Positions 45,778 through 58,800 of a stretch of DNA of 64,000 nucleotides are shown here, piece by piece. Each line of letters opens with the position of its first letter. Position 1 is the stretch's first letter. The translations under genes and the position numbers were made by a program. Source of the DNA: Tricholoma matsutake (lineage: Eukaryota; Basidiomycota; Agaricomycetes; Agaricales; Tricholomataceae); contig AP026546.1 of NCBI GenBank assembly GCA_026075535.2, positions 3,844,001 through 3,908,000 on the forward strand, read 5' to 3'. The notes under the pieces are model-generated. The model was not told the origin of the DNA, ran no database searches, and saw only the letters and a program-made list of their open reading frames with translations.

Positions 45778-46912
45778 ATGGCTTCGAACGTGAGCGATAC
45801 CAAATACATCCTCCCTCACACACTTGAAGAGCAGGCTCGGTGAGCAAGACCAATGCTATGAAAATAAGCAGTTGAGGGTTTGGCTTATCACAATACAGGC
45901 TTGCATCTCAACACCAATTTATTAAGCGAACAGTCATGCGTCGTCATGAACCACTTCCTCGAGAGATTGAACTTAGCAATGCATCAAAAGTCCTTGATGT
46001 TGGAGCGGGTACGCTGGTGTGGACGCTTGACGTTGCCAGCCTTCCGGAAATCAAGCATCGTCTAGTTCCGATGGTCTCCAATCCCATTCATCTATACGCT
46101 TGTGATATCACTAACGAGAAGTTTCCGCCATCACACGAGTTGGAGCCCTTAGGGATAACAACTTTTGTTCATGATGTTACGATACCATTTCCTGAAGACC
46201 TGAACGGAACTTTTGACCTTGTCCACATGAGGCTACTTTGTTCAGCTCTTAGCGAGGAAGGTTGGAAAAAGTCTTTGAAACATATTCACGCTATACTGAG
46301 TACATCTGCTTTCGTTATGCAATTGTGACATGCTCATCAACTTTCCAGAGCCTGGTGGCATCCTCCTTCTTTGGGATTGTGATAGTGTCTGGTTCCCGGG
46401 AACCATTCTGGCAGACAGATACAATTTTGATGACTGCAGGGAGGGCACTTCCTGGATACATAAGCTGAATTGTATTGTTTATGGTTACGCCCTACGAAAT
46501 CAACTGATACCTGAGTGAGTTTTTGTTTCTTTCTTAGTGGTCAACTGATGTTAGTATCACAAGTAGTCCTTCTCAACGTCTTCCCTCTCTTCTGAGTTCT
46601 TGCTCATTTTTTGTGAAGCACCTTCAGAGACAAATTGGGACCTTCGGAAAACTCTGCGAAATGGCGAATGGACCGCACAATGGGGCGTCATTGGAAGAAG
46701 ACAGACAATTTTCCATACATAATCTCGGGTCCGTAGTCGATGCATTTTCACGAGGGCTTCTGCACGACGGAGCATTAGAAGCACCGCGGGGTCACAAGGT
46801 AACAACAGAGGAGGAAAGAAAGACTTTGCTAGAAGAAATAATGAACGGATGCCGAGAAGACGGAACTTACACCCCTACTATTGAAGTAGTGGCGTATAAG
46901 ACTGAATACTGA
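45778..46912 (+). CDS. SAM-dependent methyltransferase
   Basis: Four exons, 45778-45839, 45899-46299, 46349-46514 and 46555-46912, total 987 nt (328 residues). All junctions are GT..AG and in phase, though the third intron is only 40 bp. It is a class I Rossmann methyltransferase. Motif I is VLDVGAGT (52-59), followed by LYACDITNEKFP, FDLVHMRLLCSALSEEGW and a motif-III-like KPGGILLLWD. The C-terminal helical part ends EIMNGCREDGTYTPTIEVVA, typical of fungal methyltransferases near secondary-metabolite genes. The substrate is unknown. The start MASNVSD is the only ATG in the first exon. Confidence 0.85.
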
Positions 46913-47109
46913 GGGCGTCAATTGGTCAGACATCGAGAAAATGGTATAGAAGGTCAGTGTGGTAAACGGCTATATCATAATGGTGTCGTGTGTCTACACT
47001 ACGTAATAAAATAAGCTATTTCTCTGGGCATGTCGTAAGTGTAGATTTGGCATGAGGGGAAAGTGCGATGACATACAATAATTTAAATATAACAAAGCAA
47101 CCACATAAG

Positions 47110-49463
47110 TTATAATTTTACTTTGCTGTTGAGTCGGATGCTTTCTCCCTTGTAATAAATCCAGACAGGAAAAGGAATGCCGAGAATAATAGCAAAACCA
47201 GCGAGCAACTATGAAGATGTTATATTGTAGCGAAGGGCATCATAGAACAGCACCTTACAGAGTTTCCACCACCATATCCCAGAGCATTGTACATTTGTGG
47301 ACCGAATAATGGGAATACGAATCCCATCAGAGATCGGATAACCTGGCAGCATGCTCAGCGCAGAAGCATGCAGGTATGTTGTTCAGGCGTAGGCTTACCG
47401 AAGCAGCAGCAGTGGCGCTCGCTGCAAACCGAAAGGCATCGACCAAATACAGCTGGATGGGTAAGCTATACGGAATATGAAGGTTAGGAGAACTCCTGTG
47501 GGACATTCACCGCCAAACGGTTGAACGAGGTATCATACAAGCATGTCATCATTCCTGCAGCGTACTAGCATCAAAGCTATAAAAAAAATGATACGAAGAT
47601 GGCTTGCCGAAACCGAAAATCCCCGAGCCGATGATGGGCATTATCCAGTGAATCTTTGCTTGTGCAGACCAGCCAAACCAGCTGTGCGTAACGGTTTATC
47701 TAAAGAACGAGAGCAGCTCATACCAAGACATACAAGAGTCCGATGGGGATGAAGAAAGACCCGACAAAGAGCGCGGGCATGCGCATCTCTGGCTTCCCGA
47801 CTCCTTTGCTTTTGTCTGCCAGCTGGAAAGGAAGAAATCGAAATTAAGATTGAGTGATGGAATGGAGCAACACACGTACGTATGTATAAATCTGATCCGC
47901 CCACTGTGCACCAAAGACGGTGGCCGTGAAGAAGCCTATTCCCAAGCCCAAGTATGCTAGCCCTCCAATTCCCGCGTTGAAACCATATGTCGTGCTGAAG
48001 AAATCTGGATAAAAAAATATGACCCATCGCGACATGACAACGACAGTGCTTAACCTACTACCGAAGGTGCAAAACATTAGGTAATAAATTCCTGCGCAGT
48101 CTTTCCTTAATTTCTGGACTGTACGACGATAAGTGTACTGAACAACTGACCGTATAGGCTGCGGATCAGAAATCAGTGTTTCACATTTAGAGCGAAGATG
48201 GTAGACTCGCAATGCCATGTAAATACTTAGAATGAAGCAAATAAAGCTTCGAACAAGCATTATGAGAGGACGAGTGAGGTTTGTCCACATGAACTGGAGC
48301 TTGGTCTCCTGCGCGTCAAAAGAGGGAGACGCCTTTCCTAGTTTCTCTGGATCATTTAACCGTCTAGCCAACCGGCGACGGATAACTGGAGCGTAGGTTT
48401 CTCTGAGAAGGGGGAGCCCGATCAAACTAGATACTGCGCCGATACCTGTATTGGTCAGAATTAGAGCGTGGATAGAACATATGATGGTATTCTCACCTGC
48501 GAGAGTGACGAAAACGAATTTAATTCCTGCTGCATCTGCAATAAATCCGCCAGCAATAGGACCGATAACCGGTCCTATTTATCATCCGGCTGATGAGAAA
48601 TTGATCGATATTGACACCGGAAACGTACCAACGAGAGGACCAAGAGTATATACCGCCATTGCTGATGCACGATCACGAGGTGCAAAGCAGTCGCTGATTG
48701 ATCCAGCACCGCAAGCAATTGGGGTGCTTCCAGAAAACCCCGCTGGATCAAAGTTAGCCGGTAAAACGATCCCTTGAAAGCGACCAACATACATAAGAAA
48801 CGGAATGCGACCAATGTCGGGGCATTCGGAGCAAATGCACATCCGAGACTAAACGCCACAGTGAAAATGTTGCCGATGTGAAGGACCTTCAAAGGTATCA
48901 AAATCAGGCTGAGCAGGCAGACAGTAACATACCCAAGTTCGACCATACATTTCCGATAGTGGCGCCAGAACTAACGGCTTCAGAGCATCATCAGCGAGTT
49001 AAGGTTATTGGGATATAACGTTGAGATATTGCTCACCCCAAGGGCGAAGGAAAGCAAAAATACACTTAACGTCAAGGCAACGTATGGTTCACTCGTGATT
49101 GCGTATTGTCTTGCGACCCCGTTGAGGCCAGGCGCCATCATCGAACTTGCCAGTGGTGGTACAAACGTATAGAGTGATACCTGCAATTCCTACCATTAAC
49201 ATTTCAAAGGGCCCGAGGAAGAAAAATGACCCAACAACTGCTACGGTTGTCCACTTCCTTCGAAATGGCCAATTGCGTGCATTGGCGGGGTGGTTTTCCC
49301 AGTCGTCCTCACCAGCATCATGTGTGCTTTCATGGAGAGCACCATTATCATGGCCATAGTCTAGATTCTTGATCACATTTGCCGCTGTGATCATTTCGGA
49401 TTGAACGTCAGTATTGGTGGAAGCAACAGAGCCACGTCGCTGGGCAGGTTCTTCTTGAGACAT
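47110..49463 (-). CDS. MFS drug:H+ antiporter (DHA1 type)
   Basis: This multi-exon gene starts at MSQEEPAQRRGS (49461-49463); the ATG 27 nt upstream is less likely. The acidic N-tail leads to WENHPANARNWPFRRKW, the standard fungal DHA1 entry motif. Next come TM1-TM2 (SSMMAPGLNGVARQYAI; EPYVALTLSVFLLSFALG), motif A as PLSEMYGR, FLCGFAGSAPIACGAGSISD (part assembled across an intron), DRASAMAVYTLGPLVGPVIG, a central loop with LPLLRETYAP, and late helices including YMPVQLYLVDAFRFAASATA. It ends IRLNSKVKL and TAA 47110-47112. It probably exports small organic molecules at the plasma membrane. The exon count was not fully resolved. Confidence 0.85.
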
Positions 49464-50310
49464 GATGGCCGAAGCAGCCAGACCCAGCAAAAGCGTTGGG
49501 TTTTTATATACGGCAGCGATGGATCACATAATGGGGGTTTCTTGAGGTTCGACATATGAGTGCCAACATCAGCTCCGGGCCGGAAAGAAAGCTAAACGAA
49601 AATTTCGGAACTTCGAGTAAACTTGCTTGCCTCAGGTGGGTGGTCCGACAGACGTTTGAGACCTGCGCTGTCAAATGACACATCGTCACATAATTAACCC
49701 TTCAAACTGTATAGCAGTAAGATACCGGGAACCACGAGAATTCAGCAATCGTTTAATATTTTCGCATGTTCAGGTTAAGAGACTTAAGGGACCAGAAGTC
49801 ATAATGGAAGGAGCCACATTGATATTAGATCGAAAGCTACCCAGAGGAGCTGAGTTTCGGGCTGGCATTTTATGATTAGCTATCGTTAACTGTCGTTTTG
49901 TCCTACCAAGTATGGTCCCTTAAGGTAAATTCCTCGGAAATGTAATGGAAAAGCATCATGCTGACAAGACGGAAATGCTGTTGTTCTAATTATAAGCATC
50001 ACATATTGACCTTGGTAATAATATCAGTTGACTCACCCAAGTCCTGAATATTTCACAGACTCTTATCACAAGACCATAGTCAGTGCCCGCCACGATGGAT
50101 GAAACAAACCATAATTTGGTGATCGTATGAACCTTGAAAAACCGATACGTGAAAGGGGAAGGAAAACGGGTGTTACTAATGAATATCAACGTAGCAGCTG
50201 GTACGAGATCTAAGTATAGTACTTATGCCAGATTATATACACTGTTTGAAAGGCCTACGACTGTGTCATTGAGGGTAAGATTAGAGAGGACATAAGATGT
50301 GGCAGTGGGA
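49464..50310. other. Intergenic region, nothing recognised
   Basis: It lies between two minus-strand genes and has only short ORFs with no motif. It contains the MFS promoter region. Confidence 0.5.
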
Positions 50311-52193
50311 TCAACGAGCGAACGATTGGTGGATAGCATTGACCACCGCTTTTGCATCGATTCGAACTTCTTCATCCTTCGGACGGACAACCGGTGGGAG
50401 ATCGTCCGATGTGAACTTTCTGTGAAAAGACATGTCCGGTGGTCAATACCCCGGTAAAGTAGAAAGGCAGAAAGATGAAACGGGAGATCATAAATCGGTC
50501 ACACTTACCGGTCATGCCACCATGCGAGATAATTTATCCCTCTGGAGTGGACGACAAGCTCTTCATCCCGTGTAAAGGTGCCAGTAGGGAAGAACTCCAT
50601 AAGCGTGGCGTGTGGCACCGGCTTCATGAACATGCTATCTAGAAGTTCACTCCCGTGAACACCAAGCACCATCTAATTGTTTATAGAACGTTAGACAACG
50701 AGGCAATATGAACCGTAACTACTCACAGAAGACTTCACGATCACTTCTAACTTTGCACTCCAAGCCGTCTCATCAGTCACGCTCGATACGATATGGACCT
50801 CATATCCACGAGCACGCTCCAAACTTTTTAATTCTTCTATTAGAGACTGATGGTCCTGATCGCGCAGCCGCAGGCCCGTTTTCTCGCCCTGCCTATGAAG
50901 ATACGTCACAACCTTCTTTCCCACCGTTTCGTCAATCTCGCCAAAATACTCCGCCAACGTTTTCCGCACTGGCTCCCACCAAAATTCAGAAGTTTCCAGC
51001 TCAAATGGAGGGGCATAGACCGGTTGGCCCAGATGCACCGCTGCCTCGGCCGCTTCCCTATCTGAGATCACAATGCGGTCAAGAACGAATGGGAATTGTA
51101 GTTTGTGGTAGTCTTCCCAGTCTTCCATGTACATGACCGTGAGATGGGGGAATGCCGCTTTTAAAAGGTACGGATGAAACCCAGTGTCGACCCGTCGACG
51201 TCTGATCCAATGGAAGTGCGGGAGCGGATTGGGATCCGTGAAGACGCGGGCCTGGGGAAAGAAGATACGGTGAGGAGGTGGGAGCGTAGTACGTCCTTGC
51301 CGGTCGATTGATGGATCAAGGGTGCTGTACATGCGCCACAGGGAGAAGAGTGTCGAATTGTCTGGCAGCTCCATGTGTTAGATGACACACTTACAAAAAA
51401 TAATCAGAACTCACGAGGAGTGGTGTCTGCTGACATCCAAGTCACTCCACGCAGGCTGAAATTACGTGGGTAAAACGCGGTCAAGAAGTTTAGTTGGATA
51501 GACTTACATTCCACCGTACTGACCGATCTTTGTTTTTGCTTCATTCACTGAGATGACTTCCCAGGAGTTCATGCCCGGACCCACGGCTGCAATGATCGAC
51601 GATAATGTGGGGACCGAATGCGGGTCGTCTGTGACGATATATACGGTCCCATTGAAGATAAAAACGTTATCCAGGATAGTGAAGCCTAAGGAGGGTCGAC
51701 TGAGCTCATTGACACAAATAACAATAGAGAACGCACCAGCAGCATGCCGCAGAACCTTCGACTGCGGGATATTGTCTCGCCACCAATAAAATCCTTCGTT
51801 CACAGTCGATTCCCCCAAAAACTTGTTTCTGACATCTCCCGTCTCCTTCTGGCCTGCCCAAAGCGCACCGTATTTCCCTGTACCCTTCAACTGACTTCTT
51901 TCTGCTCCGTCGCCAGCAACATGCCCCTCATCCCAACCCCATGGGCCAAAAATTTCGTTCTCCAATGAGTCTCTCCATCCTGCAAGTTTGCGTCCATCTT
52001 TACCGATGAATTTTGAGTTACCGTATCCCAGGGTGCTGGATACCACGCCATGTGCCGCTTCTGGATCAAAGCCCAGCAAACGTATCGAGTTGTCGATGTT
52101 GGAACAAAAGAAAAAAGTAGTCAGAGAAAAGAGGATAAGCATAAGCTCCCTCCTTTCTAGTGGTGCCATCCATCTCATGATGTACGCATGCAA
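50311..52193 (-). CDS. GT61 / DUF563 glycosyltransferase, type II membrane
   Basis: The start at 52193 (MHAYIMRWMAPLERRELM) is followed by a signal anchor LILFSLTTFFF (about 18-30), so it is a Golgi-type protein. The luminal part has ADTTPHN-like and YSTLDPSIDRQGR segments, then FPFVLDRIVISDREAA and the GT61 core. The diagnostic motif VLGVHGSELLDSMFM (about 50640) is followed by PHATLMEFFP, GINYLAWWHD and a C-terminus ending IHQSFAR (TGA 50311-50313). There are four or more exons. Family members transfer sugars (xylose, GlcNAc, arabinose) to glycans or glycoproteins; the specificity here is unknown. Confidence 0.82.
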
Positions 52194-53324
52194 GGGACCT
52201 CAAATTTACGTCCGTCCACGACCTGTCTTTGATCGGTCTGCATGGCTATGTAAATTGAAACAAAGGCAAACAAAGTCTTCAAAGCTTGAGCTTAGCATCA
52301 TAACATGTCTCCACTCAGTAATAGTTGCTGTAAAGACCCTGCTCCCCTTGTGGCATGTGCTAGCAGTACAGTAGCTCTCTGACCGACGTGAATCTCATAG
52401 GAAGACACGGTAAAGCGATAAGTCCACGTAAGTTATTGCATGACAGGTGCAAGACATGTGTCAGTGTGACACAGTGTGTCCGAGTCACTGACCGCAGACA
52501 ACCTTCTGTGTGGTAACGGCACGAATGGAGGCGAGTCGAAACTCTTGTGACCCATACTCCTCGGTGGACAGCCCAGGGTATGAGGGGTTGTGGCTTTAGG
52601 TACCCATGTAAAAAAGGATCCGAAAAATATTCTGAATTACATACGTAGTTATGTACGTATTCGTCGCAAAGGTCGGTTTGGACAAGGCTCGAGGGGATTG
52701 TCATTGTCGACATGTTCTGTATCTCGATTCTCCGTGGTGTTCTCCCGTGCGCCGATTGCATCGATAACCGCTAAGTTGATATATTTCGGTGTTGTTGTTT
52801 CCTGCCACCTTCGCTAAATCTCGGAGCTGCCTGTGTGGAAACCCAGAGTGGCCCACAGTCCCAATCTTGAATCTTAGCAGCTTGCCATTCCCAGTTTCCA
52901 TATCCCTACTCCCTCGGCTTCCTCACAATCACCGTTCTATTTTTACCAGCAACCAACCTCTTTCGTTGTCTGAGGCTGTCTTCAAACTTGTGCTACGAGG
53001 GCCGCTGCTTCGCACGGCATAGGGGTTCAGAAACGTCAATAGCCATAACGGCACCATCGTTGTGGACGGAGGTCACCGCTTGTGAATCGTAGAGTAAAGA
53101 ACTACTGTAAACGTACCATCGTGAAACCAGGTCTGACTGGAGCTCAACACGAGCAGTGAAATGCTCATTTGCATAGTAAATGACTCCTCAGAGATTGTAA
53201 GACCTTCTCTGCACTGTCTCTGGCAGGTTACATGTATCAAGCAATTAATAGCAAGGGTGGCGGGACGGGAATCCCGGACCAGACGTAACCCTTCCACACC
53301 ATATATCAACAACCATGTCTCGAC
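52194..53324. other. Intergenic; CT-rich stretch near 52880-52990
   Basis: No supported gene. It is the boundary between the gene-bearing part and the right-hand transposon part. The 53070-53300 segment may be older repeat DNA. Confidence 0.5.
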
Positions 53325-53790
53325 ATGTCTACTCAAACCTTTGCTGAAGTTCAGGTTGCAAAGATGAAGGACTGTCCCATGCTCACTGCTGGTAAAATCA
53401 CTCCCCTCATCATGCAATCTTGGATGCTGGCATGTAAACAGTACATGAAACATGCCAGTAAGGCCCCTGCAGAGATAGTGAGTTTCATCGCTGAAGGATG
53501 TTCGAACCCCCTGGGGACTATACAAATAGAATGTTATGAAGGTGGCTGCAATGCCCTGGCCACTCATCAACGCCAAATGACAGATGCTCTTAGAGAACAC
53601 ATAGGCAGGATCTGCCATGTGTACCTTGACAACATTATCATTTGGTCACAAACATTCTGGAAGCATTAAGAAATGCAAATATCTATTGCAATCCAGCCAA
53701 ATTGATCCTATTTGTCACTGAATTGTCCTTTCTGGGACATATTGTCTCTGGGACAGGTATTTTACCTGACCCTAAGAAGACTCAGATAGG
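53325..53790 (+). pseudogene. Gypsy fragment: gag N-terminus fused to RT
   Basis: A gag-like start (MKDCPMLTAGKITPLIMQSW, then KQYMKHASKAPAEIVSFIAEG) is joined directly to RT sequence (THQRQMTDALREHIGRICHV, YLDNIIIWS), then after a frameshift NANIYCNPAKLILFVTELSF and GHIVSGTGILPD. Everything between capsid and RT palm is deleted. The catalytic YLDD reads YLDN, a CpG-type GAC to AAC change. It is a different gypsy family from E1. Confidence 0.85.
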
Positions 53791-54561
53791 TAAGCTACAA
53801 TGTACCGAATAATACAGTCTATCAAACACATACAGTGTATCGAATGATACGGGTTTGGTGGATGCTGTCGAATGCTCTCATAGCATGTATAACATGTACT
53901 AGTATCAAATGAATACACTTTTACAATTCTTGCTTGTGATACACTATGAAGAATGTTAATATACAGATCAGAGATAGTGTTGGACATGGTACTCAGCAAC
54001 GGCAACAGCAACGGCATTGTCATTGGCATAGATATACGACATTGGTATCAGGCTAACGGTCTTGGTATAGATGTGCATAGGAGACTGTATGGCCTAGCTA
54101 TGGGCAATGATACAATGATTTTCTATGTAGTGCAGACCTACCAAACGGGATCAGCTTGCCAACCCGATTGGTGTTGGTCAATGCTGCTGATGCCACCTAA
54201 GGAAATTTCCTGATGCTGAAGATTATATAGTGACATGTATGATAAATGCCTCAATTAGCAATCATTCATTTGTTGTATGCAGACCTATGAAATGGGTCGG
54301 CACTGGCACTGGCAGAAATTAAAAATTTACCGACATCAGCAGCAGCAGACACATAATACAGACCTTCATGAAATCAGAGATTGGCATCAGAATTGAGCAT
54401 GGCACCAGCACCGGGATTAGATTGGGCAGAAAATGTTTGGTGTTCCAGAAGCACCAACAATTATTACTACATGTTCATGTATAGAATATGTAAATGAAAT
54501 AAATGAGCATCATCCATCATCCGTAGTGTCCATATCATCAGAGCCATGCAACCAAGTGTCA
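53791..54561. other. AT-rich repeat DNA at the left side of the KDZ locus
   Basis: Repeated GTATCGAATGATAC/GATACAC motifs (53800-53945) and GGCA(C/T)TGGCA repeats (54290-54420). It may include the end of the KDZ element, but no terminal inverted repeat was identified. Confidence 0.45.
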
Positions 54562-55606
54562 TCAAACATAATCAAAGTCTGCATGAGTATAGATGGGCAG
54601 CGTGATGTGAGAAGGAGTGGGGTGCTCTATCTGGGAGGTGCTGGGGGACTCATCGCTAAAATTGTGCTCTGAGTCAGAATTGGCACCAGCATTATTGGCA
54701 TCCGTATTGGATTCACCCCGAGGTCCAGTAGAATCTGTTTCTGATGATGAGAGAAAAACATCTGCTGCATCAGATGCGGTGGCAAAAGCTGATAGGGGAT
54801 TTGAGAGTGGAGATGAAGAGGTAGAATCATTGAGGTAGAAGTCAGTGGCATCAATGCTGGTTGGGGAACCCATAGGGGCAGATGATGAATCAGAACCATA
54901 TGCCATGGCTGCCTGAAGGGCAGTATGCTGATCAGCATCATTTGCTACATCATCTTCACCTTGCCAAACCATGAGTGCCTCGGCATCAGCAGTGGCAGCG
55001 GGGATGGGATTGGTAGTGGGAACAGGGATGGAATTGGAATTGGCATTGGCAGCAGAGAGAGGATTGGCACCGGCAATGGGGACTGAAGCAATGGGAGTGG
55101 GGACAGGAACAACAGGAGCAGTCCCAGCATTGGACACATCAGATTCAGCGTCTGAAAAATATAGGCCAGCATTGTGACCAGTAACCATGGGTGGTCGACT
55201 GTAGGCAGAGACAACTGTTGGGAGACTTGGTGCATCTGACCACTCCTTCTTTTGCTGTGCACCATCAGGTAGAGACCCTGGGTACCCAGAATGCTGTGCC
55301 TTTCCCTTGCCCTTGGTTGCCTGATTGATTGCTAAAACCTCATTCTCTGTAATATCAACGCCCCAGGTCCACTTGTAGGAGGTTGGGGGAAGGGCCTTCA
55401 GGTGCTCAAGTTCAGCCTGTGCATGTGCAGATACCAGTTCCGATTGTCTTCTTATGGCTGACTGTCTCCCAGCATGTCCATGGTTGTTTTTTGATGCCGA
55501 TGCCGCTGCTGGTGCCATTGTTAACTTACGTGGTTCGGACTGAAGCTCCTTGAGCAGGGCTAGCTCATGAAGCCATTGGAACCCTGCTGCTTGCCTGACA
55601 TTTGCA

Positions 55607-55630
55607 TTTTTTTTTTTTTTTTTTTTTTTT
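55607..55630 (-). other. LINE poly(A) tail (poly-T on plus strand)
   Basis: An uninterrupted T run joins the target duplication on one side and the LINE 3' UTR on the other. This marks target-primed reverse transcription. Confidence 0.9.
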
Positions 55631-55871
55631 AATCCAATTATTCTCTTTTGTGGCGGACCATATGTAAGAGATTAAAATACATGGTATGTGCAATGCGTGT
55701 CATCCCTCTTGTCCGATGTTTCTTTGTCAACTGCTTTGAGAGACCACGGAGTGGTCCTTGAAGCGCCGGTGGTGCTGTAATAAGTGGTGCTGAGACCTGG
55801 TGTAGGTTATTCGTAGTTTGTCGCGCATGAAAACCCTCCTCCATCCACTTCTCTTATCTCCAATTTCTCTC

Positions 55872-58800
55872 CTATCCTCTTTCCCTACGTCTTTGCTGTT
55901 CTTCTCTCAGTAATGGTATATCTCTGAAGCTGCTGTGGAATCGGCCTGTTGCAGCGATGTATCTAAATAGTGCCGGTAGCATTTTGGGCATGGTGAGGAG
56001 CTTCATGATATTGATATCTCTGCCTCCCATGCTGTTGCGCAGTGATTGTCTGGCTGCCTGGTGTGCCATGCAGTGTAGCATGTAGTGTTGTATAGTCTCT
56101 TCACTTTGTTGACAATCTGGGCAGATTGGTGAGTCGCTTTTCCCTATACAGTTTAGGTGCTTAGCTAGTGGCGTGTGTCCCATCCTCAACTGTGATATTA
56201 TGCTGGCTACCTTCCACGGTAGGCTCGTAATCAGGTCGATGTACTTGCGTGATGGGGTAGTGGGGTCGGTCTTCTTCATCCTCTCATATCGTGTAGATTT
56301 CTGCCATGCCTTCTGAGCGTTCCATTTTAGTTTCTCCCCGTATGCGCATTTCACCGCGGATTTGCTATGCGGTAGAGTTTTCTTAAGCAGCTTCGGTAGT
56401 TCTGATGTGGTGCTGCTCCCCTCCATTACTGCCTTTTTCGCCTGCTCATCCGCTAACTTGTTACCTTCAACCCCCTTGTGTCCTGGTATCCAGTGGATAG
56501 CAATTCGTATGCCGCTGTGTCTCTTTCTTAGTGATTCGATGTTGTCGTGGAGGGCATCGAAGATATGATGACCTGCATTGGGTTTTGTTAGTTGCGTAGC
56601 CATGATAGTAGCTTGGTTGTCAGTGTAGATAGTGGCCGACCATATTCCCCATTCTTTGGAGATTAACTTCACCCCCAGTATCACTCCCACTCCTTCCCCT
56701 TCATAAACCGTGTGGTGTCTTTGCGAGCCTAGTTGGTAGCGTAGCGTGGTTTTCGCTCTCCCATTTCTGTATAAAACTGCTGCTGCGCCAATCCTTTCTG
56801 CCATTCCTGAGCCATCGGTGAAGATTTTTACGTCCAAGTTGTTGCTGTTTTCGTCTTCTATCGCCTCGTCGGCACTAGTTGCGATCCTGGTTTTGATTTT
56901 TGGTTTCCACTCTGTGTCAAAACGTACCGCCTTGATGGTTTCAAGAGATTGGGGTCATATGTTGAATCTATGCATAAGATCATGCAACGGGGTTGCATGT
57001 TGTTTTACTAGCCTGCTTGCTGCATTTTTGGTGGGCCCGTGGAGGGGGTGCATTGGTGGTAATGTTGCAAGTCGGATAGCTGCCCATTGGCAATATTTGT
57101 CGACAAGCAGGTTGAACGGAATTAGGTTCGCCATGACTTCTACTATGTCAGCTGCTGTAGTTTTCATCGCGCCCATTATCATAATAGCCGCCCTCCTCTG
57201 GACTGATGCTAGTTTGTTCATGATGGCCTGCTTTGAGCGCCCATCCTTTGTCCTCTTGCCGATGTTCTGTTGTGGGGTCAAAAATATGTCAGTGGCATAA
57301 CATGCGGGGGACTGCGATAGATAGATATAGTTGCCATATGTAGCTTGCGTGTGTTCCTTGGGATGTCTGTGTCAGTCTGCCGAACTGGATCAACCAGTCC
57401 TGTCCTTTCATTAAAGCTGCAGCGCATTGCCTTTCCAGCACATCTTATTGTCGACTATCCCCCCTAAGAATCTTGCTGTGTCCTTCGATGGTATGTGTTT
57501 GTCTCCAAGTATCAAGTTTCGTCTTGGTGTTGGCACCCTTCTCCTGGGGTTTAAGGGGTGTGGGGCAAGTTTCCTCGTGATGTCGAGCAGTTGGAATTTT
57601 TCAATGCCAAATTCGCAGTTGTGTTCTCTGGCCCATTCAAAGATGCCTCCCATCCGGTTCATGATGTCGCGTAACTTCTCGTGAGTTTCGAAGAAGTCTT
57701 TTCCAGTGACAATTATTGCCGCATCATCTACAAACAGCAGTACCTGTTCACCTAGTCTCAAGATTGGTATTTTTGTCAGGTCAGCATTATAGATCAGATA
57801 ACAAATCCCTGAGAATGGGTCTCCCTGATCCAGACCGTTTACCACATTGAAAGTGGATGTTCGGTAGTCATCGAAGGATAGGGTTGTTTGTTGGTTTCCG
57901 AGCCTTCTCTCCATCCATTCCGTGTATTCTCGTGGTATTTCCCTCTTTCTCATGTTGTGAACAAGCCTGTTGATGTCTATGCTGGGAAAGGCACCTTTGA
58001 CATCTAGGAAGAGTGTTGATGCCACTTGCCCTTTACGCCATGCATCTTTCACCGTCTTTGTTAGCATGTGTATCGAATTGGTGGTGGTGCACCCTGGTCT
58101 TGCTCCGAAGTGGTTGGCTGGGAGTAAGTTGTGTTTCTTGCACATGGTGATGATGACGTCTGTCTGGCAACTGTTGAGCAGGCGTGCCATCCTGTCTGAT
58201 AGTACAATCGGGCACCATGCCATCGGTGAGGAGTAATCTGGTTTCCCCGGTTTCTTTAGGACTAATGTTTCTGTAATGGCCCATTCCTGTGGGTAATACT
58301 GTAGTGTATTAGTGGCTCAAAAAAGAGGGCCTAGGTGTGGAATGAGTTCTTCTCTGGCATGCATAAATATTGAGTTTGGTACGGTGCCAGTCCTGGTGGC
58401 TTTGTACGGCTTCATTTTCTTGATCGCATGGTGAATCTGTTCATCAGTAATGTTTGTGAAGGCCCACTGTGGCCTTGGATATCGAGAGTCCTGTGGTATC
58501 GCCGTTGTTTCTGGGTTCGGCAGTGGAAAGAATGTATCGTAGAAGAGCTGCCCCTTGCTTTTGTTGTCAGTTGCTTCCCTTACTACCTGCTTCATTATCG
58601 GGTCCTTGACTTGTAGCGTTGGGATTCTAGTTCTGCCTGCATCAGTTGCCGGTGACATTACTAGTTTACTTGCCTGCCAGATGCTCGATTCGTCGAGACC
58701 CTCCAGCCATTCTACCCAATGCTCCTCTTTTGCTGTTCTTATCATCTCAGCGTACCGGTTGCGTTGCCGCCAGTATTCTGCATGCACTGGGTGTTGTGCA

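Noticed and set aside
54945..55265. Leu/Pro/Met-rich 106-codon minus-strand ORF
   Set aside because: Frame-shifted shadow of the low-complexity tail of the KDZ-linked ORF.
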